Shown: positions 46,201 to 60,390 of the stretch, one piece after another
Numbering within the stretch: the stretch's first letter is position 1
How the letters are laid out: each line of letters starts with the position of its first letter
Origin: Thelonectria olida
Taxonomy: Eukaryota > Ascomycota > Sordariomycetes > Hypocreales > Nectriaceae
NCBI GenBank assembly: GCA_020736575.1
Contig: JAGPYM010000021.1
Span: 372,001-436,000, forward strand
Reading direction: 5' to 3'
Length of the DNA: 64,000 bases
Made by a program: the position numbers and the translations under genes
The notes under the pieces: generated by a model
The model's database searches: none
The model's input: the letters and a program-made list of their open reading frames with translations, nothing else
Told to the model about the DNA's origin: nothing

Positions 46201-48802
46201 GCTTGGGCCACGGCGTGTTTTCCAGGACAAGGCCGGCATTTGTGCGATCCAGGGTCTTGACTACGACCGGATTCATCTCCGTCTTGATACCGACATGAGG
46301 CGGGATAACGCCCTTCTGGTACACAAGGAGCACCTTTAGCAGACTGGTGATGCCAGCTGCAGCTTCACTGTGGCCCAAGTTTGATTTGACCGCACTCAGG
46401 TGAAGGCGTTGTTCTGGCCGACGTCGAATTCCTGGAGGGGCAAAGGTCCCGATAACAGACTCGGACTCGATGGCATCGCCGACCTGTGTTCCTGTGCCGT
46501 GAAGCTCGACGTACGATACATCGAGAGGAGACACTCCAGCAGCCGACATGACCTGAGCGTAGTTCTCCATCTGTGCTCCAGCGTGTGGTTGAGTGATCGA
46601 AAGAGCGTCGGCTGAGTGGTTGGTCGCTCCGCTGGCGATGACAGCGATGATGTTATCATTGTCAGCCTCGGCATCTTCCAGCCTCTTGATCACCACCGAG
46701 GCGATACCGTCGGCACGACAGTATCCATCAGCTCCCTTGTCCCATACTTTGCACTGGCCCGTCTTGGAGAGGAAATGTCCCTTGCACAGCATGCAGTAGT
46801 TGTCAGGGTTGGTGATGACGTTCAGTCCTCCCGCCAGTACGGTGTCGGCCTCGCCAGCCCAAAGGGCCGAGCAAGCCGCGTGGACAGCAGCGAGGCCGCT
46901 GGAGCAGGCGGTGTCGATATTGAAGCTGGGCCCTCCGAACTTGAAGAAGTAGTTGATGCGCCCGTTGGCAAAGGCACGCTCGCCTCCTGGCACAGCGTAG
47001 GTGCCGATGTCTTGGCCGGCGTTGAGCTCGCGCCAGTCATCGCTGGCTTGGCCGTAGTAGGTGCCAATGCGCTTCAGGTTTGTCGAGGGCGTGCGGTTGG
47101 GCGAGTACCCGGACATTTCGAGGGCTTCATAAGCTGTTACCAAAGCGAGGCGGTGCATAGGGTCGGTTTGCTCGGCCTTCAAGTTTATTATGTCAGTAAA
47201 CAGCTGGAGTTGGGGATAAGGTTGCTGCTTGGACTTACCTCTCGAGGGGACATGTTGAAGAACCCAGCGTCCAAGAAGCCTGGGTTGTCGATGAAGTTGC
47301 CGTATGGCGTTTCGGTCGCGTTGGGTGTCTTGCCAGTGGGATCGAAATGAGTGTGAATGTCAAACCGATCAGCCGGGACCGTGGTGTGCACATCGCGGGC
47401 GTCTTCCATGAGCTTCCAGAAAAGCTCATTATTGTTTGCACCGCCTGGAAGGCGGCAGGACATTCCTACCACGGCCAGCTTCGCGTTCTTGGTTGATGAG
47501 GGATTGGCGTTGATGGACTCTTTGGTAGACCATTGAAGCAGATCCTCATCCGTTCGCGATAGATCCGGTAAGTCAGATGAGACGGACGCGATCATTCGCT
47601 TCGAGACGATAGAAGACGAGAACTGCATGAAGTGAACGCTGGAAGCGAGCGAGAGCGCACTGCTGAGACCAGCATTCATCTTGTCCAAGTAGATGGTGCC
47701 GGTCAAGATCTCGGAGACGATCTCCTCAAACAGGGCTTGAGGTGTGCGAGATTCAAATGGCTTGCCCTTTTGAGGCGAAATGAGTGGCAGATGCGTGCTG
47801 CTTGGCAGTTTGCGCATGGGGGTTGAGCCTTGCACGATGGATCTAATATCGTCCGCCGTGTAGATGTGGGAGGCATGACACAGGCCGCCAAATACAGGAA
47901 GGGGAAAATGTCTGGAGTACCGAAGCTTCTGCGAGCCCAGGAAGGCCGACTTCAGACGTGACGGGGGACCTGTGACGCTGACTGAGCTGCTATCCGAAGC
48001 GCTGATGAAGACCTTGGTCAAGTCTGGGTTGCACTGTATCCTCTTAGTCACTATTGCGAGTCGGGTTGAAAGTAGAACCATACCGTGGTAGAGTTGAAAG
48101 CGTCCAACTCCTCTTGAATTTCGGCCTCTGAGAGCTCGGTGACCACATAAGCCCAACTGTCTTGTTCGCCATCCTCGTTGCGCGGCTCAAGCTGCTGGGA
48201 AGCTTTGTCGACGTGTACACCCAGTCTGAATGCCACTCTCGCGGCTTCGACTCCTGCACAACATAGGTCGGCAAGAGAAGACGAGAGCGACACGGCGGCA
48301 CCGCTCAAGAGGCCAATACTGAGGCCTCCTAGCTTGGTGTTGTCTTGATCTAGGGTGTAGCTGAGGCCTTGCGATTCATGGTGTCTAGGAGGTGTTAGTG
48401 CTGGCTGCAAAGGTTTAGAGAAGGGGGTACATGCCCTATCAGCATTCCGACCTGTACAGCACAAAGCAAAGCGCCATCTAAAGCGCCGCTTAGGGCACCA
48501 CGGCGGTTGGCAATGAAATGCGTGGCCAAGGCCAGCAGGTTCTGGAAAGGTGGTAATGTCTCGCTGATGCTATGTGGCAGCAGGGCAATTTCTCTCCTCA
48601 GCATGTCTACGCATTGAGACAGAAAGCTGGATAGGAAGGGAAAGTTGGCATCCCTTCCATGTCTTTGCAGCGACGCGAAGAGGGCATGGAGATCATCGCT
48701 GGGAAACTCATTGCCGCAGTAGATGACTTTGACGGCAAAGTCGTCGACTACTGAGCCGCTCTCAGTCGATGGTGAAGTGGTGTGGGGAGTCATGGTGTCC
48801 AT
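43242..48802 (-). CDS. Non-reducing polyketide synthase (SAT-KS-MAT-PT-ACP)
   Basis: Five exons are inferred (48802-48435, 48384-48084, 48033-47239, 47176-44522, 44465-43242), giving 1780 residues. Intron 1 has a GC donor (GG/GCATGT); the rest are GT-AG. Domains: SAT about 10-380, where the usual GXCXG is GLSIG with Ser near 145 and a His in GGLCHASH near 276. KS about 408-830 has Cys 579 (DTACSSG), His 714 (ELHGTGT) and His 757 (NLGHSE). MAT has Ser 1031 (GHSLGEY). PT about 1320-1640 has His 1363 (TGHMMNG) and Asp 1549 (PHFIDSVFH). A single ACP carries Ser 1740 (GVDSLMS). The protein ends after the ACP (LKEWLTEYC), with no TE, CYC or reductase domain. This layout is that of emodin/endocrocin-type synthases, which need a separate beta-lactamase-type thioesterase, found at 50548-51542. 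Confidence 0.95.
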
Positions 48803-49133
48803 GGGGGGCCAAAGACGAGGGCTCGAAGAGCTAGAGAAGCAGGAGTGTAGTGTTGCAGGGGCCGGAGTGTGTTGGTTAGTTTTGAGAGAAGTCTCTAGCA
48901 CGAAGTAATGGGTCGCTTAATATACCTGGACTGTGATGCCGATGCTGTGTTGAGAGCCTCATATCGGTACTTAGGTAGACGAAACAAGAGCCCCCCATTC
49001 ACTATCTATTCCGTTTAGATAAGCAGAAATGTTGCATTCACACGTAAGGTGAGACTCTATGGAATTATTGGCTGCGTGCATTTACCGGCGATTCCGACGT
49101 CACAATAGTTCCTACCAAGTATGTGCCGTCCGA

Positions 49134-49144
49134 TCGGAATCCGA
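49134..49144 (+). promoter_or_regulatory. AflR-type site TCGGAATCCGA
   Basis: This fits the AflR consensus TCGSWNNSCGR at every position. It lies about 330 bp from both start codons of the divergent PKS and DUF1772 genes. An identical copy lies upstream of the thioesterase gene. Confidence 0.6.
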
Positions 49145-49149
49145 CGCAG

Positions 49150-49166
49150 CCCGGGTCTGACCCGGG
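49150..49166. repeat. Perfect inverted repeat CCCGGGT-CTG-ACCCGGG
   Basis: Two 7-bp arms are separated by 3 bp. It begins 5 bp after the AflR-type site and could be a second operator for a dimeric regulator; that role is inference. Confidence 0.6.
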
Positions 49167-49482
49167 AGGCTCAGCCTTGGTCGGCCGGGCACTTTTGAGA
49201 CACCTAACGCCCTACAGACCTAGCCGCAAGTAAACACGCTTTACTGCCACGGAACGGCGCAGATGGTGAGGCAGTGATCTGCACATCGACAGAGAAGATG
49301 CACAACCAGCTGACAAGGTTCTTTTGTGAAGGGAGGAAAACAACACACATTAAGGCAGCTTCCATCTTCAAGAATGACCCGACTCGAACTTAACCACGAT
49401 TTCTAATATCTCCAGTCTTTTCTTGTCTTCTCATTTTCAGATCAGATATCCATTCTGTCCGTTTCTATTCCACTTCACAGCC

Positions 49483-50085
49483 ATGGATCACCCCCTATAC
49501 CGGCCCCTCTTGGGTGTAAGCATCACGGCTTCTTCGTTCCTAGTTGGTGAGCAAACGCAACTCTGTTATCTTTTATCCCTCTGAATCAATCATTCACACA
49601 TTCTAGGTTGCCAGTTCTCGCTCTCGCACGTGTCACTCGCTACCATCACTGGCCCGCCACATGTCCCTGAAAACACCCTCTTGACACAGTTCCGCACTGT
49701 CTTCAACCGGGGCTTCCACCTTTGTCCCTCTTCTGCATTCTTTTCTAGCTTCGTGTGCTTTGCCAACGCCGCCTTGACTTACCGCCATTCACCCAACGTG
49801 GAATTGACGCTGCAAGGCTTGCCAGGACGTGTCCCTCGTCTGCTGCTGGCGGGTTCGTTGATGGTTGGCATTGTGCCCTACACTCTTGCATTGATCGTTC
49901 CGGTCGAAGAAGTTCTGCTGAAGAGAGAGGCGAAGATTGCCAAGGCAAGAAAGGATGGCTCGGCCCCCACCGAAGGCAGCACAATGGATGACACCATGGC
50001 TCTGCTGAGGCGTTGGAATGTTCTGAACTACGGGAGAACCATGTTGCCTCTTCTTGGGGCCATTGTTGCCTGGACTTTGTATTGA
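49483..50085 (+). CDS. DUF1772 anthrone oxygenase-like protein
   Basis: Two exons (49483-49546, 49607-50085) flank a 60-bp intron, giving 180 residues, the usual size for single-domain members. Exon 1 encodes MDHPLYRPLLGVSITASSFL. After the splice comes GCQFSLSHVSLATITGPPHV, then LTQFRTVFNRGFHLCPSSAF, a membrane helix (LLLAGSLMVGIVPYTLALIV), MALLRRWNVLNYGRTMLPLL and GAIVAWTLY. These are marks of the DUF1772 family that includes EncC, GedH, HypC and the N-terminal part of MdpH, which oxidise anthrones to anthraquinones without a cofactor. It shares its promoter with the PKS gene. This supports an anthrone intermediate in the pathway, though DUF1772 proteins also occur in non-anthraquinone clusters. 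Confidence 0.88.
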
Positions 50086-50547
50086 AAGCGCGATACCTTG
50101 GGAAGGGAATCCTCGATTGTGGGAGGAGTAGTAACATTGCTTTTATGAGCCAACAGTTAGATGGGACGGAATTTGACGAATTTGTATCGATCTCTGTAGT
50201 ATCATCGTACATGGACTTACTTTTGAGATTCTGCAACTGAATGGCAAGTTATATATTGTTGATCTTAGGGGTGCTCGTATGGAGTGGCATCATCATCGCA
50301 CTGGGCCAGTTTTTCGGGTACTTATCATGTCATACTTCCTCCCCCCAGGCTAGGGATGTCTCAAATTTAAATGAGATTCTTGATCCAGAGTATGAAGCCT
50401 AGTGTGCATTGCCAAGTGCCACAAGATGAAATCGCAACCACACACGTCTGAGATTTTCTGGCACGCATTCATAACAATGATGTTGTTCAACTACTGAAAT
50501 ACGAAATTTTACTGACCAGTCTAAGAAACATGTACAGCTTGATATCA
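50086..50547. other. Convergent 3' flanks
   Basis: The space between the stop codons of the DUF1772 gene (plus) and the thioesterase gene (minus). No gene is supported. Confidence 0.4.
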
Positions 50548-51542
50548 TCAAGCTGAAGCAGCCACCCTCGTCCCCCGCTCCTTCAGGAACCACTGCCTGT
50601 TACCTCTAACCCTCGCAAACCCAACCCTCTTCTCCTCCGCCAGCTTCCACAAGACCTGGTTAATGAAAGGCTCCAATGCCAACTCCATCACCTCGGCGGA
50701 CAAGTCTCCATGCAGCCTCTTCAGCAGGTCCGGCACAGTCACGCCGCCCCCGTTCTTCCTCGAGGGCAGTGCCTCCAGGACCTGCTGCTCGCGAAACTCC
50801 TTGTGTCTGATGTACTGCTCAATTTTTGCAGGGAGATTCTCAATCTTGATCCCGTGAGCTGGGTATCCCTTAGCGCACTTGAGACTTTTCGTCTTCTTCA
50901 GACTTCGGAGGTATTCTCCGAGGTCCTCCTCGACGCTGTACCCATGGCCAAGTATGTTATCTCCTGTGAACAGAGCGTTCTCCTCTTCTAGAAGAAAGCA
51001 CATGTGGTCTGTGGCGTGGCCAGGAGTGTGGACTGCTCGGATTGTAGCTCCCTTGACAGCAAATACTTGCCCATCAGCAATGGGTAGCTGGCCTGGATCC
51101 GGGTTGTTCTTGTAGATGCGATCAGTGTAGGCAGGGTTGTAGGCAATCAAGTCGGGGACACCTTGAGTGTGGTCCCCATGCCAGTGTGTGAGTAGGACAT
51201 AGATGATATCAATGTCACGCTCTTCGAGAAGCTTGATCACGTTCTCGATCCAAAGTGGTTTACCCTGTCGTTCCCAAAGAGGATTAGATGCGAAAACTCA
51301 AGATGGTATGGAGGTTCATGTGAGCATACCTCGCCAGTGTCGATGAGGATCTTGTCGGAGCCAGAGCCGACCAAGTAAGTGTTTGTTCCTTGCAGCTGCA
51401 TCGATCCTGGGTTGCCCCCCAAGATACGAGTGACCCGCTCGGTAACATCTTCAACATCCGCAAGGTGGGGAACGCTTGCTTCTTGTGAAGAGAGCCAGTC
51501 CTTCCAGACGGTGCCATTGAGCTTGATGGGATCTCTGGCCAT
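50548..51542 (-). CDS. Metallo-beta-lactamase-type thioesterase of the PKS
   Basis: Two exons (51542-51330, 51264-50548) flank a 65-bp intron and give 309 residues. The metal-binding motif is [14 protein letters not shown] (HxHxDH). Other ligands lie in [13 protein letters not shown] and [13 protein letters not shown], and the preceding strand is [20 protein letters not shown]. The C-terminal winged-helix-like end ([16 protein letters not shown]) is typical of fungal beta-lactamase-type thioesterases such as GedB, MdpF, AptB, AdaB and EncB. These cleave the polyketide from the ACP of synthases lacking a TE domain, exactly the state of the PKS here. Its upstream region carries a copy of the AflR-type site identical to that of the PKS promoter. 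It acts in the cytosol. Confidence 0.93.
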
Positions 51543-52531
51543 TGCGAGTGGAAATTCAAAGATATGATACTGTGGATGCTTGAATGAAGTGAACCAATTT
51601 GGTTGAAAACGGCGAGTTTGAGGCCTGGTTGAACAGACTAGATCAGAGAGTCACAAGGTAGGTGGGTTGATGAATGTGGGAAATAAGAGGAGCCAGGAGG
51701 ATGTTCATGGACATCTTATTTGAACTATCTGCTTGGAACGCACATGTCACTCGGACTCGCTTATCTTCCCCAATGGCGTCTCGGACAGTCCGTAGGGGGA
51801 GTCTATCTCACTTTAATAGAAGACCTTGTGTCAGGGATTTGGTACCTCGCGACAGGGGTAAAATCCACAATGTTTGAAGTGCTTTCAAGGGTGGTAAATG
51901 TAACTCACCAGCATTATCCTGGGGAGGTTGACGTAGGAAGGACGTAGATGGCTTCGTGAGTAGAGAAGGCGATGCTGAAGGTTCCGCCTTAGGGTTAAGG
52001 GTCCTGCGGATGAGGTGGCGGCCGCATCAGTCTCGGAATCCGACGTGGGGACGATCCGCCGTGATAAGCATCTAGGGTCCTATGGTGGATATGGCTATAC
52101 TACGTAGTATTCTCTCCGGTTAGGCACCTTCTGGTCTCTAGTGCGGATGGATGAATGGAGCACGTAGAAATAGTCTATTCGTGTATGTAAGTCATCCGAA
52201 GTCCTCAGTTAGGTGCAGGCGGATCGAACGGATCAGCGGTGATGTACGATGTAGGGGTGGAGTGCTTCGAGTGGAGGAAGAGGACAACGTGAGACTGTGG
52301 CTTCAATGTCGACGAATCTACTTTGAGAATGGAGATCTCGCTGGTCTTGAAAGAGGCTTTCGAGGACCCTCACGTAATGCAGGGTTACATGTCTGATAAC
52401 AACTAATTGTTGAAGGATATACGGGATGTTCAGGACCAGTGTCATTGAATAGGAATAATCGATGACAGTCTATAAGTTCCTGACCTTATCTACGCCAAAC
52501 CCTGTACTATAATACCCCAGCACGAAGGATC
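51543..52531. promoter_or_regulatory. Upstream region of the thioesterase gene, 3' flank of the exporter gene
   Basis: No gene is supported in this 989-bp stretch; a frame at 52151-52396 has no family features. It holds an AflR-type site at 52033-52043, about 490 bp upstream of the thioesterase ATG. Confidence 0.5.
52033..52043 (+). promoter_or_regulatory. AflR-type site TCGGAATCCGA
   Basis: All 11 bases equal the site in the PKS promoter, and the shared identity extends two more bases into the right flank (CG). Confidence 0.6.
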
Positions 52532-54035
52532 CTAAGCCTTCCTAGCTCTCTGCACGTTGACAGCTTGCCTGCTAGCAACGTAAAGAACCGTAGCAATAGC
52601 GCACGATACACCACTAAAGATCTTGGCGTTGTCGAACGAGCCTCCACTCTTGACGACCAGCTGGCCCGCAATCGGACTGCCCGTCAAGCCAGCGAAGGCT
52701 GAGACGGAAAAGGCAGACCCAGTGCGGACCCCGATGTCTTGGATGGGGGACATGGCGGCGACCAAGACAGGCGTCAAGCCAATACCAGCTCCAGAGGCGA
52801 TGCCGAAGAGAGCGGCAAAGGCGATGGTGGCGCCGGTGCCGGAAGTCGGGAGCCACACAGCCAGGATGAGGATGGTGGTGAAGGCGCTCATGGCAATCAT
52901 GACGTTGAAGTGGCCCAGCTTGTCAGCCAGAGCGTTGGGCACAGTACGGCCAATGATGCTAGCTGCATTGAGGATAGGGACGAGGTACTCGAGCAGATGC
53001 ACAGGGAAACCGTTGGCACGAGCCTCGACGACGATGAAGGTCAATGGGATGAACATTCCCCCTAGGATGGGATGAGCTTGCTGTGCCACTCAACGGCACC
53101 GAATGCGGGTAGGGTATCCTTACAGTAGAAGAAGAAGATGGCCAGGGTCAGCAAGATAAAGTCCAGCTCAGTAAGTGGCCGAAACAGGGCCACGATACTG
53201 AAGGGGCGCTTGACGGGCGGAATCCGGCATCGTATCGTGAGGTTGGCCACAACCAACAGGGCGAGGATGATGAAGGCACAGATGCGCATGGACCAGCCGA
53301 AGCCGACCTTGGGGATGAGGTTGATCAGCATCACCGGGAAGACGACTCCGCCGATGGAGGAGCCCATGACGACGATTCCGAGAGCGGCGCCACGCTTCTT
53401 GAGAAACCATGTTGACACCTGCGCATGGGTCAGCGACGGGCCACCGGAAGGAACAGCCCGGTGGAGATTGAGGCGACTTACACAAGTGACGGCTGGATAG
53501 AAGACCATGGACGAGCCAATGGCCGAGCAGACGGCCTGGCTGAGGATGATCTGAAAATAGGTGTTGGCGGTGCTGACGATCATCAAGCCGAGGACGTGGA
53601 GAAAGGCCCCGAAGGCCAAAGGAATGCCGGGTCCACAGTCGTCGGTGATTTTCCCAACGAACAGACCCCCGAAGATCATGAAGAAGACTGCGAGCAAGGG
53701 ATTCGTTAGACCCGTCAGCGGACTGGGGCTGGGAATAGTGGCCTACTCTGCAGCGAAGGTATCCACGCAATCTCGGACGGCGTGTACTGCCTCAGTTGAT
53801 TGGCCTGGTAGTAGTCCTGAAAGATGCCGACGCAATTGACCCAGCCAAAGGAGACGAACATGCAGGCCCAGGCACCAGCAACGGTGAGCCAGGCCTGTTT
53901 GCCGCCTTCGGGGTAATCACTGAGGGGAGGCGGCGCGTTCGGGTAGTCATCGCTGCCACGTGGGGAAAGCTGGGCATCCGCAGGGTCGGATACGTGCGCG
54001 TTTTTGCGATCCATTGGTTGGTTGTTTGAGTGCAT
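52532..54035 (-). CDS. MFS transporter, monocarboxylate-porter type, cluster exporter
   Basis: Four exons are inferred (54035-53747, 53687-53482, 53418-53124, 53061-52532), with introns of 59, 63 and 62 bp, giving 439 residues. A polar cytosolic N-terminus (MHSNNQPMDRKN) leads into GKQAWLTVAGAWACMFVSFG, typical of fungal MCT-like porters. Further segments are FGGLFVGKITDDCGPGIPL, GSSMVFYPAVTCVSTWFLKK, RGAALGIVVMGSSIGGVVFP and the second-half start FFFYWGMFIPLTFIVVEARA. About 12 membrane helices are expected. The gene diverges from the halogenase-methyltransferase gene across a 572-bp promoter with two AflR-type sites, so it probably exports the final product. The second ATG at 54014 is an alternative start. 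Confidence 0.9.
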
Positions 54036-54262
54036 GGGTGATGGGTGCAAGTGGTAATGGTGTAATGCTTGGCCAGACTGGAGGGCAGCGTGGAGGGAGA
54101 GAAGAAGAGAGCAAGGGGCAGAACGCAAAAGCTGAACCTGGACAGTCGAAAGGCAGACGGTCGACAAGGACGATAGACGCCCTCATTTCAATTCAACCGC
54201 CTGAAGTAAGCTCGTTGCTCCGCACTCATTCCTCAACCGCGAAAAGGATCCATTCGTCACCA

Positions 54263-54273
54263 TCGGACTCCGG
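54263..54273 (+). promoter_or_regulatory. AflR-type site TCGGACTCCGG, first copy
   Basis: This fits TCGSWNNSCGR. It lies about 230 bp from the exporter ATG and 335 bp from the fusion-gene ATG. Confidence 0.6.
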
Positions 54274-54288
54274 CATGTCAGCCCAGGA

Positions 54289-54299
54289 TCGGACTCCGG
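54289..54299 (+). promoter_or_regulatory. AflR-type site TCGGACTCCGG, second copy
   Basis: Identical to the first copy, 26 bp downstream in the same orientation. The spacing is about two and a half turns of DNA. Confidence 0.6.
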
Positions 54300-54466
54300 T
54301 ATCACAGCCGCCCCCACCCCTAAGGCTGAGATTCAGGCTGAGTTACAGGCGCAACTTGTTCGGTCGACGACGCAGCCCGAGAATCAATCGTGAGAGCACT
54401 AACGAGACATGTCCAGAAAATAGTAGACAGAGTCGTGTCATCTATCTCGTCGAGCTTGACATATAA

Positions 54467-57764
<3,298 letters not shown>

Positions 57765-58488
57765 GGGTTGCAAAGGGGAAGACGAGATGATGGCGAGGCA
57801 TAGAGCTTCGGAAGTCTCGGCTGCATTATTCACTCCGTTAATAGAGCGCATTGCTATCTAGAGTGCGGGAGAATCGGGTTTCAGATTGTGTAATAGTCTA
57901 CTTCGCACTCGGATAAGCCAAGCAATTGACTGTATATCGCTTACTTCTTCCTTCCCCTGATTACAAATTGTGACCTGCCTTGATTAAAACTTGCTCATAT
58001 CAGGAGATGATTCCTTCCGTTACTTCCTACTCGCCAGATGCAGTAACTGCTCAATTTTTCTCTTATCAATAGCCACGATAGCTTTGACATACTAGATAAC
58101 TACCTCGTACAGCTGACTGCATGTGCTCATGGGCTGGCCGTTGGCGTACGACTTTGTCAGCAACGCCGTTTGAATATTGTAAGACAGATGCGATTCCAAA
58201 AAGTCCCGAAAGATAAGTTTTCGGTATACGGCATAAGATTTGATAGGGTAGGAGCGCCTACATACCATTTCTAATCTTCTGACCACCCAATTTCATCGGA
58301 CGCTTACATTCCTCTCCCGTCCACTCCGGTAGGTAATTTCAACGACGGAGAATTCAAGCCAATTATGACGTGCTTTCTATGCATGATATGGAATCTATAG
58401 ATCCTACTACGCACAGATCTCGACTAACAAGAGTATGCTCGCGCTAACTCTACATTGGGGGGCCTCAAATCAATAGTCATCAATAGAT
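57765..58488. other. Convergent 3' flanks, 0.7 kb
   Basis: The space between the fusion gene (plus) and the GST-like gene (minus). No gene is supported. Confidence 0.35.
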
Positions 58489-59358
58489 CTATTCCTCCGA
58501 CTCATCCGACTCCTCCCATAGCTCATATTCACTGAAGAACTGATCATGGATCCGTCTCGCGTACTCCATGATGACAGGGAAGCTCCGCACAATCTTCGTT
58601 GTCTCGGGTGCGGCCTTGCAGGCCAGGGCTGACGTTACGAAGCCGTACACAGTCGAGTCTGCTTCCGTGGGCTCCGGGCCGCCGAGGATCCAGAACGGCT
58701 TCGTGGGTCGACCAGCGTTGGCTCTTGACTCTGCCAGGAGGGCGTTGATGCTCTCCCATGCTTCCTGCTTGAAGGATGTGATCTCCTCATTTGTGTACCG
58801 GCCCGTGCCCTGTCCGTGTAGTGTCGTCACCATAGAACGATAGGCGAGCAAGCCGACCAGGAGCCGGATGGGGTAGGGGATGGCGCCGAGGGCACCGTTG
58901 CGCATCGTCTCGTAGTTGTCGCACCAACGCTCGCGGTTCTGCGATGGCGATGTTAGCCAATGTCCAATCTCTATGCCGACCTCGAATGGTCGCTAAGACA
59001 CAGCACGTAGATAACTCACCTGGTAGAAGTAGACCTTGTCCTCCAACAACGCCCTCACGGCTAGGTCCTGCGCCTTCAGCGTCGGGGTCAACCCAGCGTT
59101 GAGGTCTGTCAACACGCCATTGTCGATGAAGCTCCGGATGATGAGGGTGGTGTCTCCCATCTGCTCGCTCGGCCCGCCATCGCTAACCACGTCCACATAA
59201 GGAATTTTGCCACGCGGGGCACTCTTCGGGTTGCCCTGAGCCAGAGAGTAGGGCACACCGCCGAAGCGCAGTCGCGCCTCAAGCTTAGATACGAAGGGCG
59301 ACCAGACGTAGTGATTCCCGACGGCGAAGCCACGATAGACAGTCAGCTTTGGCGTCAT
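58489..59358 (-). CDS. Glutathione-S-transferase-like protein
   Basis: Two exons (59358-59020, 58938-58489) flank an 81-bp intron and give 262 residues. The thioredoxin-like N-terminal half runs MTPKLTVYRGFAVGNHYVWS, SKLEARLRFGGVPYSLAQGN, then APRGKIPYVDVVSDG with the cis-Pro, and MGDTTLIIRSFID. The helical half includes NRERWCDNYETMRNGALGAI and KPFWILGGPEPTEADSTVYG. It resembles Fax/metaxin-like GSTs, and GST-like proteins are constant members of anthraquinone clusters (MdpJ, GedE), where they may help ring oxidation or protection. The upstream continuation of the frame begins at TTG and is low-complexity, so the ATG at 59358 is chosen. No AflR-type site was seen upstream. Confidence 0.87.
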
Positions 59359-60390
59359 TTTGTCGTCTTGGTGTTTGGAGGTCTTGGTTGGCTGGTGAGC
59401 TCTGCCGTCCTGCGAGGTTCGCTCGGGATGCCGATGTTCCGCTCTTACTGCGGGGCTACCTGTAGACGTCGGTCGATGCGCAGGTACTGCTCCGGAAGCT
59501 GGCGGCTCTTTAAGTACGGGATACTTGGAATTGACAGCGATCGGGCGTAGCCTGATGTCGGTGCCGGCGTTGAGAGAGGGCGCTTTCGGGGGCTGACGCG
59601 GGTCGCGTTTGCAGGAATGACGGCGAAAACAAGCAATGGATGGATTCTTTTTAATACGTGTCAAGACGGCAGACGTTAATTAGTGTGGCACGGCAAGTAG
59701 TGCCGGGCACCACCAGCGGCTGGATACTTGGAACTGAGACATCAGGACTGATGGAGCTGACGTTGGTCGGTGACGTTGGGAGACGGGGCTTTTGGGGGCT
59801 GACGCCGGGATGTGCCGTCCTTCGTGTTTGCAGGAATGGATGGAATGGGCGAGAGTGAGCGAGCTACGCGTTGGTTTTCTCCTTCGAGTGCCGCAAGGGT
59901 CCTTTCAAGGATGTTCCTATACCGACCGTTGTTGGGAGCCACCTTGTTTCCCCCATCCATCTGAAGTCCCTCCCTCTCCCGTCCTGTCCCACTTCCGCCC
60001 TGCGAGGAACCTTTTTCGTACGGCACTCGAAAGCTCTCTAAGACGTATCGAGAGAGGACAAGGGTGGGTGTGGCATGGGAAGTGGTGCTAAGCGCCCTGC
60101 AAGGGACAAAGGGCTGAGTGATTACTCCGGCTGTGCCAGGGTGGAACCCTGTTAGTTCGCGGTCCAAGTTGAGGCCCCCTCGTCTTACTTTTAAGGGTCC
60201 AGGATAGGTGTATTAAGAACGTATACTAATACTGTATTATAGAGTAACTAGGTATGAATAAGCAGTAATAAAGTTAAACAAAAAGAGATGTTTTCTTTAC
60301 CTAACTACTCGCTCGAGCGGAGTTCTATTTGCGGCTAGTATTACACAGCTATGGACAATTCTATAGGCAACATACATTGGATGTAAAAAT
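59359..60390. other. Intergenic with a partial duplication
   Basis: The upstream region of the GST-like gene, duplicated in part (see the repeat at 59519-59842). A frame at 59742-60167 (minus) owes its resemblance to the GST leader to this duplication and shows no domain, so it is not called. An 11-bp inverted pair, TTCGAGTGCCG (59883-59893) and CGGCACTCGAA (60021-60031), is also present. Confidence 0.45.
59519..59842 (+). repeat. Imperfect direct duplication upstream of the GST-like gene
   Basis: Copy 1 is about 59519-59622, copy 2 about 59722-59842. Shared blocks in the same order are GGATACTTGGAA, GGGGGCTGACGC and CGTGTTTGCAGGAATG (one mismatch in copy 1). Some differences are C-to-T. Confidence 0.5.

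Larger units (their letters stand above)
48803..49482. promoter_or_regulatory. Bidirectional promoter of PKS and anthrone-oxygenase-like genes
   Basis: The two genes diverge from this 680-bp region. It holds one AflR-type site (49134-49144) and, next to it, a perfect hyphenated palindrome (49150-49166). The right end is a C/T-rich leader (GATATCCATTCTGTCCGTTTC) before the ATG at 49483. A TTAATATACC element lies near 48917 on the PKS side. Confidence 0.6.

Noticed and set aside
59742..60167. Possible 141-residue gene on the minus strand
   Set aside because: It has no domain; its similarity to the leader of the GST-like gene comes from a local DNA duplication.
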